From: Mycobacterium colombiense
GTDB lineage: Bacteria; Actinomycetota; Actinomycetes; Mycobacteriales; Mycobacteriaceae
Length of the DNA stretch: 64,000 nt
Direction of reading: 5' to 3'
NCBI RefSeq assembly: GCF_001665835.1
Contig: NZ_LZSX01000074.1
Location: forward strand, 62,001 to 126,000
Position numbers and translations under genes: made by a program
Shown: positions 58,449-64,000 of the stretch, piece after piece
Layout of the letters: every line of letters begins with the position of its first letter
Numbering within the stretch: the first letter of the stretch is position 1
The notes under the pieces: model-generated
Databases searched by the model: none
Told to the model about the DNA's origin: nothing
Seen by the model: only the letters and a program-made list of their open reading frames with translations

Positions 58449-59760
58449 CCGGGCCGGTGCTGGCCGGGGACGTCGTGGTGGTCGGGGTGCCCGACAGGGT
58501 CGGCGCGTTGGACGGCGTGACCGGCGCGGTGACGGGAATCTGGCTGCCCGGCGGATGTGCGCTCGGCGGCGGCAGCGCGGACATGGCCACCCAGGTGTCC
58601 CAGTCCACGGCCCAGTCCCAGAGGTCGCCGTCCGAGTAGGACAGCTGGATCGTGCTGCCGGTCACCTCGACCGGGTCGCCGTAGATTGCCGACTGGAAGT
58701 ACTGCTCGGCGTCGCCCGTCGACAGGTTGATGCAGCCGTTGGTGACGTTGGTGTTGCCCTGGGCGCCGGAGCTCGCCGGGTTGGCGTGGATGAACTCCCC
58801 GTTATTGGAGATCCGCACCGCCCAGCGTTCGTGCACGTGGCTGTAGCCGGCGGCCGGGTTGGACATGTAGAAGTCGGCGTACTTTTCGCTGACCACGTGG
58901 ATGCCGTTGCGGGTGACGTTGCGCGCCTTGTCCGCCTCGCCGTAGCTGCACGGGAAGTCCATGATGACGCCCTCGTCGCGGATCACCTGGATGCGGTGCG
59001 ATGTGACCTCGGCCTTGACCACTTGCCGGCGGCCGATCTGGATGTTCAGCGAAATGTCGTCGGCGCCGTAGGCGTTGTCGCCGAACGGCAGGCCGTAGAG
59101 CTTGGCGTCGACGTTGACCGTGGTGCCCGCCGGGTAGTACTCGCGAGTGCGCCAGTGCGCCCGGGCACCGGCCGCCTCGTCGGGTAACCAGGCCCAGCTG
59201 CCCTCGACGGGCGGATTCGTGGTAACGGTGAGCGCCTTTTCCACGGCGGCCTTGTCGCTGATCGGCGCGTCGAACTGGATGATGATCGGCGCCGCGACCC
59301 CGACGGTCTGACCGTCGCCGAGCTGGAATGAGCCGCCGATCTTCTTGGTGGGCGACACCGTGGTGAACTTGCCCGCCACCGGGACCGCCTTGCCGTCGTG
59401 CCCGACGGCCGAGCCGCTCCACGTGTAGGTCTGGTCGTAGCCCAGCGGCTCGGAGGTCGTGTAGACGGTGCGGTCCTGATTGAAGGCGCCAGCGACGGCC
59501 TTGCCCGACGAGTTCGACAGCGTGACGTGCTGGAACCAGCCGTCGTTGACCTCTACGCTGACCGGGGCGATCGGCACCACGTTGTCGGTCGCGTTGGCGG
59601 GCTGATACTTGAGCTGCGGTGCGGGCTGCTCTTTCTTCTCGGCCTGGTTCGCGGTCGTGCCGCCGCAGGCGGCCAGCACGTTGGGGGCGAGTACACCCAA
59701 CCCCAGGGTCGCCAAAGCCGCACGCCGGTTGAACGGCCGCGGGGCGCGGGACGGGGTCAC
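58432..59760 (-). CDS. lprQ: L,D-transpeptidase lipoprotein LprQ (LdtMt5)
   Basis: 442 residues from GTG 59760; a TATCTT box eight bases upstream and no ribosome site suggest a leaderless mRNA. Lipobox VLAAC with Cys32. Two Ig-like (Ldt) domains span about 45-270. The YkuD catalytic domain has HANPASSGAQG and the nucleophile Cys343 in NVTNGCINLSTGDAE. A Pro/Thr-rich C-terminal tail (about 400-442) is unusual. It makes 3-3 peptidoglycan crosslinks. Orthologue of Rv0483 (LdtMt5). Confidence 0.94.
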
Positions 59761-59840
59761 GAAAATCAAAGATACCGGGGAAAATCGGGCAGTCCGGCCA
59801 CCACAAATCGGCGCCGCGCGCGCGTCGGCAAATTTTGCGG

Positions 59841-60947
59841 CTACAGCCTGCAGCCGAGCAGGACGGGTTCGGGGACCAGTGTGATGGCAAACACAGCCCG
59901 CACCCCGTCGCGCACGGCGCGAGCCAGCGCAATCACGTCTTCGGAGCCGGCGCCGCCGCGGTTGGTCAACGCCAGTGCGTGCTTGGTGGACAACCGGCAC
60001 CGGGCGGTCGCGTCGTCCGGATAACCCTTGCCGAAGCCGGCCCGTTCCACCAGCCAGCCGGCGGCCAGCTTGACCCCGTCGGGCGCCGGGTAGTTCGGGA
60101 CCGGACCGCCGACGGACGCGGCCAGCCGCTCGTAGACGTCCGGGGTGACCACCGGGTTGGTGAAGAACGAGCCCACGCTCCAGGTGTCGTGGTCGGCCGG
60201 GTCGAGCACCATGCCCTTGCGCGCCCGCAGGGCCAGCACGGCGTCGCGGACCGCTAGCGGGTCGGCGCGCTCGCCGGCGGCCACGTTCAGCGCGCTCGCC
60301 AGCTCGCCGTAGCGCAACGGCGCGCTGCGCCCGGATGCGTCCAGCGCGAACTCCACTTCCAAGACGACAGAAGGGATTTCGAGTCCGCTCTCGCCGCCGC
60401 GTTTGAACACGCTGGTGCGGTAGCCGAAGCCCAGCTCGCTGCCCGGCACCCAGTGCACCTCGCCGCTGCCGCGATCGAGCACCCGGACCCGGGTGATGGT
60501 GTCGGAGACCTCGGCGCCGTAGGCCCCGACGTTCTGCACCGGGGTGGCCCCTGCCGAGCCGGGGATGCCGGACAGGCATTCCAGTCCGCCGAGACCGTGC
60601 TCGATGGCGGTCACCACGACGTCGTCCCACACCGCGCCCGCCTCGGCGCGCACCAGGTTGCCGTCGACGGTGATGCCGGCATTGGCCAGCCGCACCGCGG
60701 TCAGGCCGGTCAGGGCGTCGGAGATCACCAGGTTGGAGCCGCCGGCGAAGACCAGCACCGAGTCGCGTTGCCCGCCGGGCGCTTCGGCGTCCAGCTGCCG
60801 CAGGGTGGCGATCACCTGTTCGCTGGTCATGCAGGTGATCAGGCGACGTGCGGTCGGTCCGACCCGCAGCGTGGTCAGTGGCGCCAGTGGCGCCGCGTCG
60901 GCCACCGGCGCACCGGCGAACTCCGAACCGGCTCCGCTGGAATTCAT
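59841..60947 (-). CDS. murB: UDP-N-acetylenolpyruvoylglucosamine reductase MurB
   Basis: 368 residues, FAD-dependent reduction step that makes UDP-MurNAc. FAD motif VFAGGSNLVISDAL near 65, GLECLSGIPGSAGATPVQNVGAYG, RYGELA, SVGSFFTNPVV (catalytic Ser region) and C-terminal LVPEPVLLG. ATG at 60947. It is 80 bp upstream of lprQ on the same strand, so both peptidoglycan genes may be transcribed together. Orthologue of Rv0482. Confidence 0.95.
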   Translation of the reverse strand: MNSSGAGSEFAGAPVADAAPLAPLTTLRVGPTARRLITCMTSEQVIATLRQLDAEAPGGQRDSVLVFAGGSNLVISDALTGLTAVRLANAGITVDGNLVRAEAGAVWDDVVVTAIEHGLGGLECLSGIPGSAGATPVQNVGAYGAEVSDTITRVRVLDRGSGEVHWVPGSELGFGYRTSVFKRGGESGLEIPSVVLEVEFALDASGRSAPLRYGELASALNVAAGERADPLAVRDAVLALRARKGMVLDPADHDTWSVGSFFTNPVVTPDVYERLAASVGGPVPNYPAPDGVKLAAGWLVERAGFGKGYPDDATARCRLSTKHALALTNRGGAGSEDVIALARAVRDGVRAVFAITLVPEPVLLGCRL

Positions 60948-60973
60948 GGCCCGTAACGGTAGCCTGACCTGCT

Positions 60974-61498
60974 ATGCCGCGTTCATTCGACTTGTCGGCC
61001 GATTACGACGGCAGTGTTGACGAGGTGCACCGCGCCTTCACGGATGCGAATTACTGGCGCGCCAGGCTGGCCGGGTCTGGCGTCGACGTCGCCACGCTGG
61101 AGTCGATGCGGGTCGGCGGCGAGTCCGGGAACGACGACACCGTCGAGGTCGTCACGCTGCAGGTGATCCGCAGTGACAAGCTCCCCGGGATGGTCACCCA
61201 GCTGCACAGCGGTGACCTGTGCATCCGGCGCGAGGAGGCGTGGGGGCCGGTCACCGGCGGCGCCGCGTCGGGGTCGGTCGTGGGTTCGATCGTGGATGCA
61301 CCGGTGAACCTGACCGGCTCCGCCGTCCTGGAGCCCATCGAAGCGACCGGCGGCGCCCGGCTGACGTTCCGCGCCACCGTGCAGGTGCGCGTCCCGATCA
61401 TCGGCGGCAAGCTGGAGAACATCATCGGCACCCGGCTGGCCGAACTGATCGCCGACGAACAGCGCTTCACCACGGAGTGGCTCGCCAAATCGGCCTGA
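60974..61498 (+). CDS. DUF2505 protein, START/PYP-like fold (Rv0481c orthologue)
   Basis: 174 residues. SRPBCC-type lipid-binding fold: SFDLSADYDGSVDEVHRAFTD, WRARLAGSGVD, LTFRATVQVRVPIIGGKLENIIGTRLAELIADEQRF. This is the DUF2505 pattern; function unknown, ligand probably hydrophobic. The ATG has no ribosome site and sits 8 bases after a TAGCCT box (60960-60965), so it may be leaderless. Divergent from murB with 26 bp between. Confidence 0.85.
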   Translation: MPRSFDLSADYDGSVDEVHRAFTDANYWRARLAGSGVDVATLESMRVGGESGNDDTVEVVTLQVIRSDKLPGMVTQLHSGDLCIRREEAWGPVTGGAASGSVVGSIVDAPVNLTGSAVLEPIEATGGARLTFRATVQVRVPIIGGKLENIIGTRLAELIADEQRFTTEWLAKSA

Positions 61499-61587
61499 GG
61501 CTTTCGACCGAGCCTGAGCTGCATTGCCCAGCTCCTCCGCCCGCCGCCATAGCGGCGCGCATCGTCGCCCGGCCTAAGCTGGCGCTC

Positions 61588-62421
61588 ATGCGAATCGCCT
61601 TGGCGCAGATCCTCAGCGGCACCGACCCGGCAGCAAACCTGCGGCTGGTGGACGAGTACAGCCGCCGGGCCGCCGATGCCGGCGCGACGCTGGTGGTGTT
61701 CCCCGAGGCGACGATGTGCCGGTTCGGTGTGCCGCTGGGTCCGGTGGCCGAGCCGGTCGACGGGCCCTGGGCCGACGGGGTGCGCCGCATCGCGGCCGAT
61801 TCCAACATCACCGTCGTCGCCGGCATGTTCACCCCGTCGGGCGACGGGCGGGTGAAGAACACGCTGATCGCTGCCGGTCCGGGCGGCTCCGCCGAGGCGG
61901 ACGCCCACTACGACAAGATCCACCTCTACGACGCATTCGGCTTCACCGAATCCCGCACGGTCGCGCCGGGACACGACCCGGTGGTGATCACGGTCGATGG
62001 CGTCCGGGTGGGGCTGACGGTTTGCTATGACATTCGTTTCCCGGCGCTCTACACCGAGCTGGCCCGCCGCGGCGCCCAGCTGATCGCGGTGTGCGCGTCC
62101 TGGGGTTCGGGTCCCGGCAAACTCGATCAGTGGACGCTGCTGGCCCGGGCCCGCGCGCTCGATTCGATGAGCTACGTCGCGGCGGCGGGTCAGGCCGATC
62201 CCGGTGACGCGCACGGATCCACGTCGGGGGCGCCGACCGGGGTGGGGGGCAGCCTGGTGGTCTCGCCCCTGGGCGAGGTCGTCGCGTCGGCCGGCTCGAA
62301 CCCGCAGCTCGTGGTGGCCGATATCGACGTCGACAGGGTCGCCGAGGCCCGCAAGAGCATCGCAGTCCTTAGCAACCACTCGGACTTTGCTCAGGTTGAT
62401 AAGGCAGAATCGGTCGGGTGA
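61588..62421 (+). CDS. Nitrilase-family amidohydrolase (Rv0480c orthologue)
   Basis: 277 residues from ATG 61588. The catalytic triad of the carbon-nitrogen hydrolase family is complete: Glu40 (FPEATMCRF), Lys110 (HYDKIHLYDAF) and Cys146 (TVCYDIRFP). The NIT2-like sequence suggests omega-amidase or deaminated glutathione amidase activity. The stop overlaps the start of the next gene (GTGA, 62418-62421). The N-terminus is well supported because the preceding sequence has no convincing upstream start. Confidence 0.9.
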   Translation: MRIALAQILSGTDPAANLRLVDEYSRRAADAGATLVVFPEATMCRFGVPLGPVAEPVDGPWADGVRRIAADSNITVVAGMFTPSGDGRVKNTLIAAGPGGSAEADAHYDKIHLYDAFGFTESRTVAPGHDPVVITVDGVRVGLTVCYDIRFPALYTELARRGAQLIAVCASWGSGPGKLDQWTLLARARALDSMSYVAAAGQADPGDAHGSTSGAPTGVGGSLVVSPLGEVVASAGSNPQLVVADIDVDRVAEARKSIAVLSNHSDFAQVDKAESVG

Positions 62422-63464
62422 CGAACCCACAAGGACCACCCAACCCGGACCCGTCGCAGTGGGGCCGTCCCTCCAACCAGGGACCTTTCGGCCAGCCGCC
62501 AACCGAGCGGCCGACCGAGCGGATAAGCACCGGCGGGCCGGGTCACGTACCCCCGCCGCCGCCTCCCGCTCAAGGCCCCCCACCGGGGCAGACCGAGCGA
62601 TTCGGGACGCCCCAGCCGAACATGCAGCAGCCCGGCTACCCGCCACCGCCGACCCCGCCCGCGGGTCCGACCGAGCGCCTGGCCACTCCCCCGCACGACG
62701 ACGCGACACCGGGGAAGAAGAAGCGCCGCTTCGGCCGTGACCCGGTATCCGTCCTGCTGATCTTCATCATCGTGATCGCGCTGATCATCGCCGGGCTCAT
62801 CGGGGCCGAGCTGTACGTGCGCCACGTCGCGGACACCAAGGTCGCCCAGGCGGTGGCGTGTGAGGTCAAGGACCAGGCCACCGCGTCCTTCGGGGTGACG
62901 CCCCTGATGCTGTGGCAGCAGGCGACCAAGCACTACACCAACATCTCGGTGCAGACGGCCGGCAACAACATCCGCGACGCCAAGGGCATGAAGCTCTCGA
63001 TCAACATCAACGACGTCCGCCTCAAGGACACGGGCAACTCGAAGGGCACCCTCGGCTCGCTGGACGCCACCATCGACTGGACCACTGACGGCATCAAGCA
63101 GTCGGTGCAGAACGCGATCCCGGTGCTGGGCCCGTTCGTCACCAACACCGTGACCACGCATCCCGCCGACGGCACCATCGAGTTGAAGGGCATGTTGGAC
63201 AACATCACCGCCAAGCCGGTGGTGTCGGGCACCGGATTGCAGCTGCAGATCGTCAGCTTCAACGCGCTCGGCTTCACCATGCCCAAGGAGTCCGTGCAGT
63301 CGACGCTGGACGACTTCACCTCAAACCTGACCAAGAACTACCCGCTGGGTATCCACGCCGACAGCGTGCAGGTCACGGATAAGGGTGTGACAAGCCACTT
63401 CTCGACGCGGAACGCCACCATTCCGAACGGCAACGACAACGACCCCTGCTTCGCCAACCTCTGA
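62418..63464 (+). CDS. Anchored DUF2993-like (LmeA-type) protein (Rv0479c orthologue)
   Basis: 348 residues, same as Rv0479c. Residues 1-108 are Pro/Gln/Gly-rich and cytosolic, 109-135 is one membrane helix (VSVLLIFIIVIALIIAGLIG), and the rest is extracytoplasmic with the DUF2993 beta-rich pattern. LmeA of M. smegmatis, a DUF2993 protein, affects lipomannan length; the same role here is only a guess. It is translationally coupled to the nitrilase gene by a GTGA overlap. Confidence 0.87.
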   Translation: MTNPQGPPNPDPSQWGRPSNQGPFGQPPTERPTERISTGGPGHVPPPPPPAQGPPPGQTERFGTPQPNMQQPGYPPPPTPPAGPTERLATPPHDDATPGKKKRRFGRDPVSVLLIFIIVIALIIAGLIGAELYVRHVADTKVAQAVACEVKDQATASFGVTPLMLWQQATKHYTNISVQTAGNNIRDAKGMKLSININDVRLKDTGNSKGTLGSLDATIDWTTDGIKQSVQNAIPVLGPFVTNTVTTHPADGTIELKGMLDNITAKPVVSGTGLQLQIVSFNALGFTMPKESVQSTLDDFTSNLTKNYPLGIHADSVQVTDKGVTSHFSTRNATIPNGNDNDPCFANL

Positions 63465-63482
63465 CGGCGAGCATCTAGTCCA

Positions 63483-64000
63483 TCAGCCGAGGCCGTCGAG
63501 CACTCTCCGGGTGCCCGACAACCCCAACCGGGTGGCGCCCGCATCCAGCATGGCGAGCGCGTCCTCGGCGGTGCGGATGCCGCCGCTGGCCTTCACCCCG
63601 AGGCGCCCACCGACCGTCTCGGCCATCAGCGCGACCGCGCGCACGGATGCGCCGCCGGCCGGATGAAAACCGGTTGACGTCTTGACGAAGTCGGCGCCGG
63701 CGTCTTCGGCGGCGCGGCATACCTGCGCCAGCGTGGGCTCGTCGGCGAGCGCGAGCAGCGCGGCCGACTCCACGATCACCTTGAGCACGGCGCCGCCGAT
63801 CGCGCCGCGCACGGCGTGGATATCGGAGCGCACCGCGTCGAGGTCGCCGGCCAGCGCCGCCCCGACATCGATGACCATGTCGATCTCGCAGGCACCGGAC
63901 GCGACGGCCAGGGCCGCCTCGTGTGCCTTCACCGCCGGGAGGTGCTTGCCGGACGGGAAGCCCGCGACGCCGGCCACCCGCACGCCGGCGCCGGCTCGCA
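63483..64000 (-). CDS. deoC: Deoxyribose-phosphate aldolase DeoC, 5' end outside the window
   Basis: The C-terminal 172 residues of a DeoC TIM barrel are in the window, ending at TGA 63483-63485. The Schiff-base Lys is in FVKTSTGFHPAG and the proton-relay Lys in GVKASGGIRTAED. Further features are FPSGKHL and CEIDMVIDVGAAL. The reading frame stays open to the window edge (RAGAGVRVAGVAGFPSG), so the gene continues. It cleaves deoxyribose-5-phosphate to acetaldehyde and glyceraldehyde-3-phosphate. It converges on the DUF2993 gene. Orthologue of Rv0478. Confidence 0.93.
   Translation of the reverse strand, partial: RAGAGVRVAGVAGFPSGKHLPAVKAHEAALAVASGACEIDMVIDVGAALAGDLDAVRSDIHAVRGAIGGAVLKVIVESAALLALADEPTLAQVCRAAEDAGADFVKTSTGFHPAGGASVRAVALMAETVGGRLGVKASGGIRTAEDALAMLDAGATRLGLSGTRRVLDGLG

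Overview
The window is chromosomal DNA from a slow-growing, high-GC mycobacterium, most like the Mycobacterium avium complex or a close relative. The evidence is mycolate genes (cmaA2, fabH), mycothiol synthesis (mshA), the SenX3-RegX3 system, an L,D-transpeptidase lipoprotein, and gene order collinear with M. tuberculosis Rv0537c to Rv0478. The window reads in the opposite direction to the usual H37Rv numbering. Orthologue names (Rv numbers) come from remembered family sequences and gene order, not from a search.

Layout. 1-4.6 kb: tail of a membrane protein, a galE3-like epimerase, methylthioadenosine phosphorylase, menA, fabH and a small membrane protein. 4.6-12.4 kb: a 53-residue membrane protein, 55-bp palindromic tandem repeats, a ParA/MinD-like ATPase, then a tightly coupled cytochrome c maturation operon running with hemL (hemL, phosphatase, TlpA-like lipoprotein, ccdA, resB, ccsB). 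12.5-29 kb is the most variable part: a deazaflavin-oxidoreductase relative, a D-tartrate-dehydratase-like enzyme coupled to a ketopantoate-reductase-like enzyme, a carboxylic acid reductase, a GabP-like permease, an MFS transporter coupled to an SsuD monooxygenase, a Tat-exported esterase, and two acyltransferase-3 and two SGNH genes. 29-35.9 kb: an OprA-like STAS protein, two small membrane proteins and the haem block hemB, cobA-hemD, hemC, hemA with a glutaredoxin-like protein.

35.97-39.82 kb is the most interesting locus. It is an esxF-esxE-cpnT cassette (two WXG100 proteins plus an 846-residue protein ending in a TNT-type NAD-glycohydrolase domain) followed by a low-GC candidate immunity gene. 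It lies between the Rv0508 and serB1 orthologues, where M. tuberculosis has mmpS2/mmpL2; the M. tuberculosis cassette is elsewhere (Rv3905c-Rv3902c). The N-terminal half is close to CpnT, but the toxin domain has diverged, including at the position of the catalytic histidine.

39.9-64 kb is conserved core: serB1, a hotdog dehydratase relative, cmaA2, an acyltransferase, galE2, ribosomal protein bS22, an excisionase-type HTH protein, proC, a thioesterase-like protein, a TIM-barrel protein, a membrane protein, ppx1, an essential-type cysteine-rich protein, a Nudix hydrolase, regX3-senX3, gpm1, a YbjN-like protein, mshA, a ROK regulator, an SDR, lprQ (LdtMt5), murB, a DUF2505 protein, a nitrilase-family amidohydrolase, a DUF2993-type membrane protein and the 3' part of deoC.

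Many genes are joined by 1-4 bp start/stop overlaps (ATGA, GTGA, TTGA), which points to translational coupling. Several genes lack a Shine-Dalgarno and have a TANNNT box 6-8 bp before the start, which suggests leaderless mRNAs. No tRNA, rRNA, insertion sequence, prophage or CRISPR array was seen.
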